Part shown: positions 1 to 8,562 of the stretch, in pieces
How the letters are laid out: each line of letters begins with the position of its first letter
Position numbering within the stretch: the stretch's first letter is position 1
Assembly (NCBI GenBank): GCA_000263395.1
Contig: AJXE01000031.1
Span: 1-35,893 of the forward strand
Direction: 5' to 3'
Length of the DNA stretch: 35,893 nucleotides
Source of the DNA: Stutzerimonas stutzeri TS44
GTDB lineage: Bacteria > Pseudomonadota > Gammaproteobacteria > Pseudomonadales > Pseudomonadaceae
Position numbers and translations under genes: made by a program
The notes under the pieces: model-generated
What the model was told of the DNA's origin: nothing
The model's input: the letters and a program-made list of their open reading frames with translations, nothing else
Databases searched by the model: none

Positions 1-542
1 CCATCAAGCGCGGCAACCCGCTGGACACCGACACCATGGTCGGCGCCCAGGCGTCCGAGCAGCAGTTCGACAAGATCCTCTCGTACATGGACATCGCCCA
101 GCAGGAAGGCGCGCAGATTCTCACCGGCGGCGCCGCGGAGAAGCTCGAAGGCGGCCTGGCCAGCGGTTACTACGTGCAGCCGACCCTGATCAAGGGCCAC
201 AACAAGATGCGCGTGTTCCAGGAGGAAATCTTCGGGCCGGTGGTGGCTGTCACCACCTTCAAGGACGAAGCCGAAGCACTGGCGATCGCCAACGACACCG
301 AGTTTGGCCTCGGCGCTGGCGTCTGGACCCGCGACATCAACCGCGCCTACCGCATGGGCCGTGGCATCAAGGCTGGCCGCGTGTGGACCAACTGCTACCA
401 CCTGTACCCGGCGCACGCCGCGTTCGGTGGCTACAAGAAGTCCGGTGTCGGCCGCGAAACCCACAAGATGATGCTCGACCACTATCAGCAGACCAAGAAC
501 CTGCTGGTCAGCTACGACATCAATCCGCTGGGCTTTTTCTAA
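1..542 (+). CDS. NAD+-dependent acetaldehyde dehydrogenase, C-terminal part (copy A, eut-linked)
   Basis: This is the last ~179 codons of an aldehyde dehydrogenase; the reading frame starts at base 3 and ends with TAA. The N-terminal NAD-binding region and catalytic Cys lie outside the window. Family landmarks visible are GYYVQPTL, the EEIFGPV motif with its conserved Glu, and the C-terminal segment [12 protein letters not shown]. The protein is nearly identical to the exaC product at the other end of the window: only Gly/Ser and Thr/Asn differences in the shared part. ExaC-type enzymes oxidise acetaldehyde to acetate. Lying directly upstream of eutH-eutB-eutC, this copy probably removes acetaldehyde made by ethanolamine ammonia-lyase. 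Similarity to the other copy stops at the stop codon. Confidence 0.93.
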   Translation, partial: IKRGNPLDTDTMVGAQASEQQFDKILSYMDIAQQEGAQILTGGAAEKLEGGLASGYYVQPTLIKGHNKMRVFQEEIFGPVVAVTTFKDEAEALAIANDTEFGLGAGVWTRDINRAYRMGRGIKAGRVWTNCYHLYPAHAAFGGYKKSGVGRETHKMMLDHYQQTKNLLVSYDINPLGFF

Positions 543-549
543 AGCAGAA

Positions 550-580
550 ACCGGGGCTGGCTTGCGTGTCGAGCCCCGGT
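550..580 (+). terminator. hairpin after aldehyde dehydrogenase copy A
   Basis: A perfect 9-bp stem (ACCGGGGCT at 550-558 pairing with AGCCCCGGT at 572-580) with a 13-base loop starts eight bases after the stop codon. No T-run follows, so it may be a weak terminator or an mRNA 3'-end stabiliser rather than a strong intrinsic terminator. Confidence 0.45.
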
Positions 581-675
581 GCATCGGCCAGCGTGATTCT
601 TCTTGGCGGGCAGCGAGTCTGTCCCGGAAGATTGGGCCCCTGGCGCCTGAACAAACATAATAAAAGGGCAAAGCA

Positions 676-1959
676 ATGGATCAGATCGGCAATTACGTCC
701 TCTACGTCATCATGTTCTGCGCGGTCCTCGGTGCCTTCGCAGCCATTCGTGACAGCGATAAAGGCCTCGGCCGCGAATTCATGGAGGGTATCCATGCCAC
801 CGGGCACATCTTCGTCCCGGCGGCCGGGATCATGGCCTCCATCCCCTATCTGACGGTGATGATCGAAAGCGTCTTCGGGCCGTTCTTCGGTGCGCTGAAC
901 GCCGACCCGGCGCTGGCGGCGACGATGATCATCGCCTCGGACATGGGCGGCTACCACCTGGCCGCCGCGCTCACGGAAAGCAAGGAAGCGCTGGTCATGG
1001 CGCTGATCACCGGCTTCATGGGCGGCGCGACCATCGTCTTCTCGATCCCCATGGGCCTGGCCATGCTCGACAAGCGTGACCACAAGTACATGGCGCTGGG
1101 CATCATGTCCGGCATCCTCAGCATTCCGGTCGGCGTGCTGATCGCCAGCGTCGTGCTGATGCTGAGCAACCCCGTGGTGCGCGACGTGGTCGCCACCAAC
1201 GGCGAGGCCACCTACCAGCTGGCGATGGGCCTTGGCGGCATCTTCGCCAACCTGTTGCCGATCATCGTCTTCGTGGTGGCGCTGGCTGCCGGCCTGCGCT
1301 TCCTGCCGGACCTGATGATCAAGGGCTTCATCGGCTTCGGTCGCGCGCTGGATGCCATGATCAAGCTGGTGCTGGTGTTCTCCATCGTCGAGTACTTCAC
1401 CGGCTTCTTCACCCTGATCTTCGGCAACTGGGGCTTCCACCCGATCATCGCCGATGCCGAGGATCAGACCCGCGCGCTGGAAACCGCCGGCTACATCGGC
1501 ATCATGCTGGCCGGTGCCTTTCCGATGGTCTACCTGCTGCGCAAGTACCTCGGCGGACCGCTGGAAGCGCTCGGCGGCAAGGTCGGCCTGAGCGCCGTCG
1601 GCAGCGCCGGGATGCTGGCGACCATCGCCAATATCCTTGCGATGTTCCGTCTGGTGCGCTTCATGCCACCGAAGGACAAGGTCATCAACATCGCCTTCGG
1701 CGTGTGCGCGGCCTTCCTGCTGGGTGATCACCTGTCGTTCACCGCCAACTTCCAGCCGACCATCATCCTGCCGGTGCTGATCGGCAAGATCCTCGCCGGC
1801 TTCACGGCCGTGGGGCTCGCCTACTGGCTGTCGGTGCCCAAGGCGCTGCAGCTGGAGCAACAGGATCGCGCCGCCGGCATCATCGAGGCGGGGGAATATC
1901 CGGGCTCGTCGCTGCACGACAGCACCCTGCCGGTCCCGAAACAAGCCGTCCAGGCCTGA
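676..1959 (+). CDS. eutH: EutH-family ethanolamine transporter
   Basis: A 427-residue, highly hydrophobic inner-membrane protein with about ten predicted membrane segments, matching the EutH family in length and character. The N-terminus (MDQIGNYVLYVIMFCAVLGA) and the segment MIIASDMGGYHLAAAL are recognisable EutH features. It should carry ethanolamine, possibly only its protonated form at low supply, into the cytoplasm for EutBC. Many Pseudomonas use an APC-type ethanolamine permease instead, so EutH is notable here. It lies 133 bases after aldehyde dehydrogenase copy A and 128 bases before eutB, in the same direction, suggesting one catabolic unit. The ATG has a purine-rich AAAGGG site about 7 bases upstream. 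A long frame on the opposite strand is a GC-rich shadow. Confidence 0.93.
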   Translation: MDQIGNYVLYVIMFCAVLGAFAAIRDSDKGLGREFMEGIHATGHIFVPAAGIMASIPYLTVMIESVFGPFFGALNADPALAATMIIASDMGGYHLAAALTESKEALVMALITGFMGGATIVFSIPMGLAMLDKRDHKYMALGIMSGILSIPVGVLIASVVLMLSNPVVRDVVATNGEATYQLAMGLGGIFANLLPIIVFVVALAAGLRFLPDLMIKGFIGFGRALDAMIKLVLVFSIVEYFTGFFTLIFGNWGFHPIIADAEDQTRALETAGYIGIMLAGAFPMVYLLRKYLGGPLEALGGKVGLSAVGSAGMLATIANILAMFRLVRFMPPKDKVINIAFGVCAAFLLGDHLSFTANFQPTIILPVLIGKILAGFTAVGLAYWLSVPKALQLEQQDRAAGIIEAGEYPGSSLHDSTLPVPKQAVQA

Positions 1960-2087
1960 ACCGCCCCCGGCAACCCCGAACACCGGCCACTGCTGCCGCT
2001 AGAGGCTTAACTTCCTTTATAGGCAGCAGCCCCTATCGGCAGCCGTGCCCACCGGGTTGCCTTCCACCTCGAGACAGGAGCCTGACC

Positions 2088-3482
2088 ATGGCAACCTATT
2101 CCCACAGCATCGGCGGCCAGATCTGGCGCTTCGACAGCCTGCGCGAGTTGCTGGCCAAGGCCAGCCCGCTGCGCTCCGGCGACTGCCTGGCAGGCATCGC
2201 CGCGGCCAGCGACGCCGAGCGCGCGGCCGCGCAGATGACCCTCGCCGACGTGCCGCTCAAGCAGTTTCTGCTCGAAGCGGTGATTCCCTACGAACGCGAC
2301 GAAGTCACCCGGCTGATCATCGACAGCCATGACGCCAGCGCCTTCGCCCCGGTCAGCCACCTGACGGTCGGCGGCCTACGCGACTGGCTGCTCGGCGACC
2401 ACGCCGACGAAGCCAGCCTGCGCGCCCTGGCCCCCGGCCTGACGCCGGAGATGGCGGCGGCGGTGTCGAAGATCATGCGCGTGCAGGACCTGATCCTGGT
2501 GGCGCAGAAGATCCGTGTGGTCACCCGCTTTCGCAATACCCAGGGCCTGCGCGGCCACATGTCCACCCGGCTGCAGCCCAACCATCCGACCGACGACCCG
2601 GCGGGCATCGCCGCCAGCACGCTCGACGGCCTGCTCTACGGCAACGGCGATGCGATGATCGGCATCAACCCGGCCACCGACAGCAGGGGCTCGATCTGCA
2701 CGCTGCTGGAGATGCTCGACGCCGTCATCCAGCGCTACGAGATTCCCACCCAGTCCTGCGTGCTGACCCATGTCACCAGCTCCATTGCCGCCATCGAACG
2801 CGGCGCGCCGCTGGACCTGGTGTTCCAGTCCATCGCCGGCACCGAGGCGGCCAACGCCAGCTTCGGCATCAGCCTCAAGGTGCTGCAGGAGGGCTACGAG
2901 GCCGGCCTGAGCCTCAAGCGCGGCACGCTGGGCAATAACCTCATGTATTTCGAGACCGGCCAGGGCAGCGCGCTATCGGCCAACGCCCATCACGATGTCG
3001 ATCAGCAGACCTGCGAGGCCCGCGCGTATGCGGTGGCCCGTCACTTCAACCCGTTCCTGGTCAACACCGTGGTTGGCTTCATCGGCCCGGAGTACCTCTA
3101 CAACGGCAAGCAGATCATCCGCGCCGGGCTGGAGGACCACTTCTGCGGCAAGCTGTTGGGCGTACCGATGGGCTGCGACATCTGCTACACCAACCATGCC
3201 GAGGCCGACCAGGACGACATGGACATGCTGCTGACCCTGCTCGGCGCCGCCGGCATCAACTTCATCATGGGCATCCCCGGCTCCGACGACGTGATGCTCA
3301 ACTACCAGACCACCTCCTTCCACGACGCGCTCTATGCGCGAAAGGTGCTCGGTTTGCGCGCGGCACCGGAGTTCGAGCAATGGCTGGCGCACATGGGCAT
3401 CTTCCAGCAGCGCGACGGCCAGCTACGCCTGGGCAACGAGCTGCCACCCGCTTTTCGCCAGGCGCTGGCGCAACATTCCTGA
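2088..3482 (+). CDS. eutB: Ethanolamine ammonia-lyase large subunit
   Basis: A 464-residue cytoplasmic protein of the normal length for EutB, the TIM-barrel catalytic subunit of adenosylcobalamin-dependent ethanolamine ammonia-lyase (ethanolamine to acetaldehyde plus ammonia). Recognisable family stretches are [31 protein letters not shown] and [20 protein letters not shown] near the C-terminus. The ATG is preceded by AGGAG with a 7-base spacer. The 128-base gap upstream contains a short ATAGG/CCTAT hairpin (around 2020-2037) but no convincing cobalamin riboswitch. eutC follows after 26 bases. No EutA-type reactivase gene is present in the window. Confidence 0.97.
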   Translation: MATYSHSIGGQIWRFDSLRELLAKASPLRSGDCLAGIAAASDAERAAAQMTLADVPLKQFLLEAVIPYERDEVTRLIIDSHDASAFAPVSHLTVGGLRDWLLGDHADEASLRALAPGLTPEMAAAVSKIMRVQDLILVAQKIRVVTRFRNTQGLRGHMSTRLQPNHPTDDPAGIAASTLDGLLYGNGDAMIGINPATDSRGSICTLLEMLDAVIQRYEIPTQSCVLTHVTSSIAAIERGAPLDLVFQSIAGTEAANASFGISLKVLQEGYEAGLSLKRGTLGNNLMYFETGQGSALSANAHHDVDQQTCEARAYAVARHFNPFLVNTVVGFIGPEYLYNGKQIIRAGLEDHFCGKLLGVPMGCDICYTNHAEADQDDMDMLLTLLGAAGINFIMGIPGSDDVMLNYQTTSFHDALYARKVLGLRAAPEFEQWLAHMGIFQQRDGQLRLGNELPPAFRQALAQHS

Positions 3483-3508
3483 ATTCGCGCATTCATGCAG
3501 AGGTACGC

Positions 3509-4318
3509 ATGCCTGATCACACCCCCGCCACCGAGAACCCCTGGCAACAGCTGCGCCAACTGACCCCCGCGCGCATCGCTCTGGGCCGCGCCGGCACCAG
3601 CCTGCCGACCCGCGCCCAACTGGATTTCCAGTTCGCCCACGCCCAGGCCCGCGACGCCGTGCATCTGCCGTTCGACCACGCCGGCCTGCGCGAGGAACTG
3701 CACGCCCTCGGCCATAGCACATTGCTGCTGCACAGCGCCGCCAGCGACCGTCACAGCTACCTGCAGCGCCCCGACCTCGGCCGGCGCCTGGACGAGGCGT
3801 CTGCCGCGCAACTGGACGAGCACGTCAGGCAGCACGGCGGCGGCCATGACCTGGCCATCGTCATCGCCGACGGCTTGTCATCCCTTGCTGTCAGCCGCCA
3901 CAGCCTGCCGTTCCTCCAGCGCCTGCTCGAACAGGTGACGGCCGAAGGCTGGTCGCTGGCGCCGATAACACTTGTCGAGCAAGGCCGCGTGGCGGTGGCC
4001 GACGAGGTGGGCGAACGGCTGGGGGCGAAGATGACGGTGATCCTGATCGGCGAACGGCCTGGCCTCAGCTCGCCGGACAGCCTCGGTCTGTACTTCACCT
4101 GGGCGCCGCGCGTCGGCCTCAACGATGCCTATCGCAACTGCATCTCCAATGTGCGTCTGGAAGGCCTGAGCTACGGCATGGCCACCTTCCGCCTGATGTA
4201 CCTGATGCGCGAAGCCTGCCGGCGCCAGCTCTCGGGCGTCGATCTCAAGGACGAAGCGCAAGTACCGACCTTGGAAAACCAGGGGCCTGGCAACTTCCTG
4301 CTACCGGACAGGACCTGA
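3509..4318 (+). CDS. eutC: Ethanolamine ammonia-lyase small subunit
   Basis: A 269-residue protein of the EutC family, the partner of EutB that helps bind cobalamin in the EutBC complex. Recognisable segments are GRAGTSLPT near the N-terminus, [13 protein letters not shown] in the middle and [20 protein letters not shown] further on; the last binds around the cofactor in this family. The frame is open further upstream to 3380, but that would overlap eutB by about 100 bases. The ATG at 3509 has an AGAGG site 5 bases upstream and gives the family's usual start, so it is preferred. It is co-oriented with and 26 bases downstream of eutB. No clear intrinsic terminator follows. Confidence 0.96.
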   Translation: MPDHTPATENPWQQLRQLTPARIALGRAGTSLPTRAQLDFQFAHAQARDAVHLPFDHAGLREELHALGHSTLLLHSAASDRHSYLQRPDLGRRLDEASAAQLDEHVRQHGGGHDLAIVIADGLSSLAVSRHSLPFLQRLLEQVTAEGWSLAPITLVEQGRVAVADEVGERLGAKMTVILIGERPGLSSPDSLGLYFTWAPRVGLNDAYRNCISNVRLEGLSYGMATFRLMYLMREACRRQLSGVDLKDEAQVPTLENQGPGNFLLPDRT

Positions 4319-4491
4319 ACGCTTGCCCCGCTGCGCCGTTACCCCGACGGCTCCGTTGCCGCCTGGCCGTCACGGCGCCAGCGGCGGCAGGCCTTCAATC
4401 AACCGAGGCGCAGCGCACCACAACGCGCGGTTGCGCTTCGGACAGCGGAGACGCATTCATCCTGGCAACCACGGCCAGTCTCGGAGAACGG

Positions 4492-4626
4492 GTGGAGCAA
4501 CTGATTCGATTCGCCCTTGATACGAGCCTGGCCGAGCCGCTGGGCACGCACCGTTGTACGCTCGCCATCATGGATGATCGGTACGAGTGCCGATGTCCGG
4601 CTTGCGGGGAGAAGGCGCTGGGCTGA
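4492..4626 (+). CDS. Possible small Cys-rich protein (44 residues)
   Basis: Between eutC and tRNA-Leu (407 bases with no larger gene) a frame ends with the sequence YECRCPACGEKALG. It carries CxCxxC, a pattern seen in small zinc-ribbon or zinc-knuckle proteins. The frame has no ATG except one very close to the end. A GTG at 4492 with GGAG five bases upstream gives 44 residues beginning MEQLIRFALDTSLAEPLGTH. The frame stays open back into eutC, so the start is uncertain and the N-terminus could be longer. I do not recognise a family. The rest of the gap (4319-4491 and 4627-4725) shows nothing else. It may be chance in GC-rich DNA, but the Cys pattern and ribosome site make it worth listing. 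Confidence 0.4.
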   Translation: MEQLIRFALDTSLAEPLGTHRCTLAIMDDRYECRCPACGEKALG

Positions 4627-4725
4627 AGGCTGTCTCGCGCTTGTGCTTGCTGATTGACCGGTGATTGACCATGAAATCAGCAGATCAGGCGCAGGGCTTA
4701 AAATGACTGTAAGCCGCGTATTTAC

Positions 4726-4812
4726 TGGTGCCCGGAGCGGGGGTCGAACCCGCATACCCTTTCGGATGAGGGATTTTAAGTCCCTTGCGTATACCAATTT
4801 CGCCATCCGGGC
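4726..4812 (-). tRNA. tRNA-Leu (anticodon TAA)
   Basis: An 87-base gene read on the - strand from 4812. The acceptor stem is GCCCGGA/TCCGGGC with discriminator A and an encoded CCA at 4728-4726. The anticodon loop CTTAAAA contains TAA, and a long variable arm is present, as expected for class II tRNA-Leu. The T-arm has GGTTCGACC. It is the third tRNA after Gly and Cys, the same order as in other gammaproteobacteria downstream of pgsA, but it is separated from tRNA-Cys by a terminator and has its own promoter. Confidence 0.97.
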
Positions 4813-4856
4813 AGAGCGCTTTCGCTGGCCGCCAGGGGGGAGCGCGGCGGCGCAGG

Positions 4857-4885
4857 ACTATAACCAGCTGCCCGGCTCCACGCAA
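4857..4885 (-). promoter_or_regulatory. sigma-70 promoter of tRNA-Leu
   Basis: On the - strand a -35 TTGCGT (4885-4880) and a -10 TATAGT (4862-4857) are separated by exactly 17 bases, 45 bases before the tRNA-Leu 5' end. This fits independent transcription downstream of the tRNA-Cys terminator. Confidence 0.6.
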
Positions 4886-4975
4886 CCGCCCAGGCCGCGC
4901 ATTGACCGGGGAGCGCCAGCCGCGGGCGTTAGTGCCGACATAGACACGGCTGGCTGTGTGCACAGGTCTGCAAAC

Positions 4976-5010
4976 AAAAAGCCCCGCAAGCGTTAACTTG
5001 CGGGGCTTTT
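4976..5010. terminator. bidirectional intrinsic terminator between tRNA-Cys and tRNA-Leu
   Basis: A perfect 10-bp stem (GCCCCGCAAG / CTTGCGGGGC) with a 6-base loop is flanked by AAAAA on one side and TTTT on the other, so it can terminate on either strand. On the - strand it lies 6 bases after tRNA-Cys and ends the Gly-Cys transcript. Confidence 0.85.
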
Positions 5011-5015
5011 GATAC

Positions 5016-5089
5016 TGGAGGCCGATGTCGGAATCGAACCGGCGTACACGGATTTGCAATCCGCTGCATAACCACTCTGCCAACCGGCC
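5016..5089 (-). tRNA. tRNA-Cys (anticodon GCA)
   Basis: A 74-base gene read on the - strand from 5089. The acceptor stem GGCCGGT/ATCGGCC contains one G-T pair, the discriminator is T (U73, a cysteine identity base) and CCA is encoded. The anticodon loop TTGCAAA contains GCA, and the T-arm has GGTTCGATTCC. It lies 46 bases downstream of tRNA-Gly and probably shares its transcript. Confidence 0.97.
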
Positions 5090-5135
5090 TCAAAACAATG
5101 ACGCCGCATTCTCTGCGGCGACATCTACAACAAAT

Positions 5136-5211
<76 letters not shown>

Positions 5212-5232
5212 GTTGTCTTGGTGACGGGCGCC

Positions 5233-5260
5233 ATTCTATAGGATCGGAGCGCAGCGTCAA
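5233..5260 (-). promoter_or_regulatory. promoter of the tRNA-Gly / tRNA-Cys unit
   Basis: On the - strand a -35 TTGACG (5260-5255) and a -10 TAGAAT (5238-5233) are separated by 16 bases and followed by a GC-rich stretch (GGCGCCCG), the kind of discriminator seen at stringently controlled stable RNA promoters. It sits 22 bases before the tRNA-Gly 5' end. Confidence 0.7.
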
Positions 5261-5279
5261 GCCTTTGATTAAAAAAGTT

Positions 5280-5834
5280 TTATTTCTTTTCGGCACTCAG
5301 ATGAGGCCAGGCCGCGTTCAGGTAGTTGATCATCGACCACAGCGTCAATCCGGCGGCGATGATGAGCAACGCATAGCCCAGGCTGACCCAGATCGTTAGA
5401 GCCGGCGGATTGGCCAGCAGGATCACCAACGCCACCATCTGCGCCGCGGTTTTCCATTTGCCCAGATTGGAGACGGCTACCTGCGCACGGGCGCCCAGTT
5501 CGGCCATCCACTCACGCAGCGCCGAGACGACGATTTCACGCCCGATGATGATGGCCGCCGGTAGCGTCAGCCACAGATTGGCATGCTCGCCGACCAGCAG
5601 CACCAGCGCGACCGCCACCATCAGCTTGTCCGCCACCGGATCGAGGAAGGCGCCGAACGGCGTGCTCTGCTCCAGGCGGCGAGCCAGATAGCCGTCGAGC
5701 CAGTCGGTCAACGCGGCGATGGTGAACACCGCGCTGGCCGCCAGGTAGCTCCAGTGGAACGGCAGATAGAACAGCAGAATGAAGATGGGGATCAGCAGTA
5801 CGCGCAGCACGGTGAGCAGATTTGGAATATTCAT
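5280..5834 (-). CDS. pgsA: CDP-diacylglycerol--glycerol-3-phosphate 3-phosphatidyltransferase
   Basis: A 184-residue membrane enzyme that makes phosphatidylglycerol phosphate, the committed step towards phosphatidylglycerol and cardiolipin. The CDP-alcohol phosphotransferase signature DG-x2-AR-x8-G-x3-D-x3-D is present (DGYLARR, then GAFLDPVAD). Several hydrophobic segments cover the rest. The frame runs three codons further up to a GTG at 5843, but the ATG at 5834 gives [11 protein letters not shown], the usual beginning of the family, and is preferred although its ribosome site is poor. It follows uvrC after 33 bases in the conserved gacA-uvrC-pgsA order and is followed by the tRNA genes. 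Confidence 0.96.
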   Translation of the reverse strand: MNIPNLLTVLRVLLIPIFILLFYLPFHWSYLAASAVFTIAALTDWLDGYLARRLEQSTPFGAFLDPVADKLMVAVALVLLVGEHANLWLTLPAAIIIGREIVVSALREWMAELGARAQVAVSNLGKWKTAAQMVALVILLANPPALTIWVSLGYALLIIAAGLTLWSMINYLNAAWPHLSAEKK

Positions 5835-5867
5835 CGGTACCACTGATCAGCGAAGTTGGCGGTGATT

Positions 5868-7691
5868 CTACTCACTGTGCAGAGCGGCATAAATCGACTC
5901 GGCAAGCTTTTTACTGATACCCGGCGCCTTGGCGATCTCGTCCAGGCTGGCACGGCAGAGTTCCTGAAGACCACCGAAGTGCTTGAGCAGTTCGCGCCGC
6001 CGCTTCGGTCCGATGCCCGGCACGTCTTCCAGGCTCGAGGTACGCCGCGCCTTGCCGCGTCGCGCGCGGTGGCCGGTAATGGCGAATCGGTGGGCCTCGT
6101 CGCGCACCTGCTGGATCAGGTGCAGCGCCGGCGAGTCGGCCGGCAGCGTGAATTCGTGGGCCGCATCGTTGAGATACAGCGTTTCCAGGCCGGGCTTGCG
6201 GGTGACGCCCTTGGCCACGCCCAGCAGGATCAGCTCGGGCACCGCCAGCTCTTCCAGCACCTCGCGCGCCATGTTGAGCTGGCCCTTGCCACCGTCCACC
6301 AGGAGGATGTCGGGCAGCTTGCCCTCGCCTTCGGACGCCTTGCGAAAACGTCGCGAGAGCGCCTGGTGCATCGCCGCATAATCGTCTCCGGCGGTGACGC
6401 CTTCGATGTTGTAGCGTCGATAGTCCGATTTCAGCGGCCCCTCGGGGCCGAACACCACGCAGGACGCCACCGTTGCCTCGCCGCTGGAATGGCTGATGTC
6501 GAAGCACTCCAGACGCGACGGCAGTTCGTCGAGCTGCAGCGCCTCGGCCAGCGCTTCGAAACGCGCCGATAGATGCTGGCGATTGGCGAGTCGCGCCGAT
6601 AGCGCCTGCTCGGCATTGGTCAGCGCCAGCTGTTGCCAGCGGGCACGCGTGCCACGTACGCGATGCACGATGCTCGGCTCGACGCCGCGCAGTTCGGCGA
6701 TCGCGCTGACCAGCGTGGGAAAGTCCTCGTGCACGGCGTTGACGATCAGCTCGCCCGGCAAGTCGCGTTCGCTCGAGCCCAGGTAATACTGCTCAAGAAA
6801 CGCCTGCAGCACGTCGCTGACGCTCTCCTCGATGGCCACCTGAGGGAAGAAATTCTTGCTGCCGAGCACCCGCCCACCGCGCACGCTGATCAGATGCACG
6901 CAGGCGCCACCCGGGCTCACGGCGGCGGCGACGATATCGACGTCGCCGTTGCCGCCTTCCATGCTCTGCTGGTCCTGAACGCGGCGCAGGATGCCGATCT
7001 GGTCACGAATCTCGGCGGCACGCTCGAACTCGAGGTTCATCGCCGCCTGCTCCATGTTGCGCGACAGTTCCTCGGTCAGCGCGTTGCTGCGCCCCTCGAG
7101 AAACATCACCGAATGGCGCACATCCTCGGCGTATTCGGCAGGATCGACCAGCTTCACGCAGGGCGCCTTGCAGCGCTTGATCTGGTATTGCAGACAGGGC
7201 CGGGTGCGATTGCGGAAATAGCTGTCCTCGCACTGGCGCACCAGGAAGGCCTTCTGCAGCAGGCCCAGGCTCTCGCGAATCGCGCCGGCGCTCGGGTACG
7301 GGCCGAAGTAGCGTCCCGGCTCCTTCTTCGCCCCACGGTGGATACTCAGGCGGGGAAACTCACCGGAAGAAAGGAACACGTAGGGGTAGGATTTGTCGTC
7401 GCGCAACAGGATGTTGTACGGCGGCCGCCACTGCTTGATCAGCGTCTGTTCGAGCAGCAGCGCCTCGGTCTCGTTCGCCGTGATGGTGGTTTCCACCTGG
7501 GCGATCTTCGCCACCAGCGCGGCGGTCTTCGGTGCCTGCCCGGTCTTGCGGAAATAGCTGGCCAGGCGCTTCTTGAGGTTCTTGGCCTTGCCGACGTAGA
7601 GCAGTTTCTCGTCGGCATCGAACATCCGGTAGACCCCCGGATGCCCGCTGCATGCCGCCAGGAAGGCCGATGAATCGAATCCGCTGGCCAT
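5868..7691 (-). CDS. uvrC: Excinuclease ABC subunit C
   Basis: A 607-residue UvrC, the dual-incision nuclease of nucleotide excision repair. The N-terminal GIY-YIG domain is seen in [25 protein letters not shown] (split by residues from about 17 to 41), the UVR segment that contacts UvrB lies near residue 210-240 ([14 protein letters not shown]), the RNase H-like second nuclease domain includes [12 protein letters not shown], and helix-hairpin-helix repeats close the protein ([14 protein letters not shown]). The frame is open another 180 codons upstream through gacA, but ATG 7691 gives the family start [12 protein letters not shown] and length. This ATG overlaps the gacA TGA by one base, so translation is probably coupled. 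Confidence 0.97.
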   Translation of the reverse strand: MASGFDSSAFLAACSGHPGVYRMFDADEKLLYVGKAKNLKKRLASYFRKTGQAPKTAALVAKIAQVETTITANETEALLLEQTLIKQWRPPYNILLRDDKSYPYVFLSSGEFPRLSIHRGAKKEPGRYFGPYPSAGAIRESLGLLQKAFLVRQCEDSYFRNRTRPCLQYQIKRCKAPCVKLVDPAEYAEDVRHSVMFLEGRSNALTEELSRNMEQAAMNLEFERAAEIRDQIGILRRVQDQQSMEGGNGDVDIVAAAVSPGGACVHLISVRGGRVLGSKNFFPQVAIEESVSDVLQAFLEQYYLGSSERDLPGELIVNAVHEDFPTLVSAIAELRGVEPSIVHRVRGTRARWQQLALTNAEQALSARLANRQHLSARFEALAEALQLDELPSRLECFDISHSSGEATVASCVVFGPEGPLKSDYRRYNIEGVTAGDDYAAMHQALSRRFRKASEGEGKLPDILLVDGGKGQLNMAREVLEELAVPELILLGVAKGVTRKPGLETLYLNDAAHEFTLPADSPALHLIQQVRDEAHRFAITGHRARRGKARRTSSLEDVPGIGPKRRRELLKHFGGLQELCRASLDEIAKAPGISKKLAESIYAALHSE

Positions 7692-8335
7692 CAGTTGATG
7701 GTATCGACCATGCCATGGCGCACGGCGAGCAGTGCCAGTTCGACGTCGCTGGTGATCGAGAGCTTCTCGAAGATCCGGTAGCGGTAGGTGTTCACCGTCT
7801 TCGGTGACAGGCAGAGCTTGTCCGAGATCGCTTGGACCTTCTGGCAGTTGGCGACCATCAGCGCGATCTGGATTTCCCGCTCGGACAGCAGGTCGAACGG
7901 CGAGCCGTTGTGCTGCGGCTGGAAGGACTTGAGCGCCAGTTGCTGGGCGATTTGCGGGCTGATGTAGCGCTGGCCGGCGAAGACCATGCGGATGGCGCGG
8001 ACCATCTCCTCCAGCGCGGCGCCCTTGGTCAGATAGCCGGCGGCGCCGGCCTGCAGCAGACGCGTCGGAAACGGGTCCTCTTCGCAGACCGTGACGGCGA
8101 TGACCTTGAGGTCGGGGTGGCTGCGCAGCAGCTTGCGAGTGGCCTCCAGGCCGCCGATGCCGGGCATCTTGACATCCATCAGGACCACGTCCGGCTTGAG
8201 TTCGCGAGCCTGCTTGATCGCCTCCTCGCCGCAATCAGCCTGACCAACCACGTACAACCCGTCGATATCGGCCAGCATGCGGGTAATGCCCGTGCGAACC
8301 AGATCGTGGTCGTCTACCACCAGCACCCTAATCAA
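7691..8335 (-). CDS. gacA: Response regulator GacA (UvrY family)
   Basis: A 214-residue response regulator that works with the GacS kinase to activate small RNAs that titrate RsmA. The receiver domain has VDDHD at the N-terminus, the phospho-acceptor Asp in [10 protein letters not shown] and the Lys in YLTKGA. The C-terminal LuxR-type HTH is [17 protein letters not shown]. The start is taken as TTG at 8335 (reading [10 protein letters not shown]): it has a GAGGTG ribosome site 6 bases upstream and gives the usual 214-residue length. A TTG start for gacA is known in other pseudomonads. An in-frame TTG at 8350 is less likely. uvrC overlaps its stop codon. The 227 bases upstream (8336-8562) hold no gene and should contain its promoter. 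Confidence 0.96.
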   Translation of the reverse strand: MIRVLVVDDHDLVRTGITRMLADIDGLYVVGQADCGEEAIKQARELKPDVVLMDVKMPGIGGLEATRKLLRSHPDLKVIAVTVCEEDPFPTRLLQAGAAGYLTKGAALEEMVRAIRMVFAGQRYISPQIAQQLALKSFQPQHNGSPFDLLSEREIQIALMVANCQKVQAISDKLCLSPKTVNTYRYRIFEKLSITSDVELALLAVRHGMVDTIN

Positions 8336-8562
8336 CAGACACCTCGTCAATGCAATTCAAAGCTGGCTGGCTGCGCGCTTCGTGATAACGGCGAACTGTA
8401 CCAAAGAAAATGCCAACCTCGCCTCATCCCAGGCGACGAAAGATTGTCGCAGCAGCTCCGGCACAGTGGCTGCGCGCCCTCTAGCAGGGCGTCTGGCGCC
8501 ATTTGTCAGCCAGAACCTACACGACAAACGCTGTAAGCCATTGGCTATGTAGTGCAGACCAT

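Noticed and set aside
601..675. Sigma-54 promoter before eutH
   Set aside because: GG and GC elements are not at the required 10-base spacing in any candidate.
520..1983. 487-codon open frame on the - strand opposite eutH
   Set aside because: Low-complexity Asp/His/Gln/Arg-rich product typical of an antisense frame in GC-rich DNA; eutH on the + strand is a clear family member.
1983..2087. Possible cobalamin riboswitch upstream of eutB (GGCCACTG near 1984 and AGACAGGAGCCTGACC near 2072)
   Set aside because: Only fragments resemble the B12 box; the rest of the conserved core is missing, the span is too short, and the second element overlaps the ribosome-binding site.
3380..3508. Earlier start for EutC inside eutB
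   Set aside because: It would overlap eutB by about 100 bases; ATG 3509 has a ribosome site and the usual family start.
7692..8234. N-terminal extension of UvrC by about 180 residues
   Set aside because: The extra frame runs through gacA in another phase; the ATG at 7691 gives the normal UvrC start and length.
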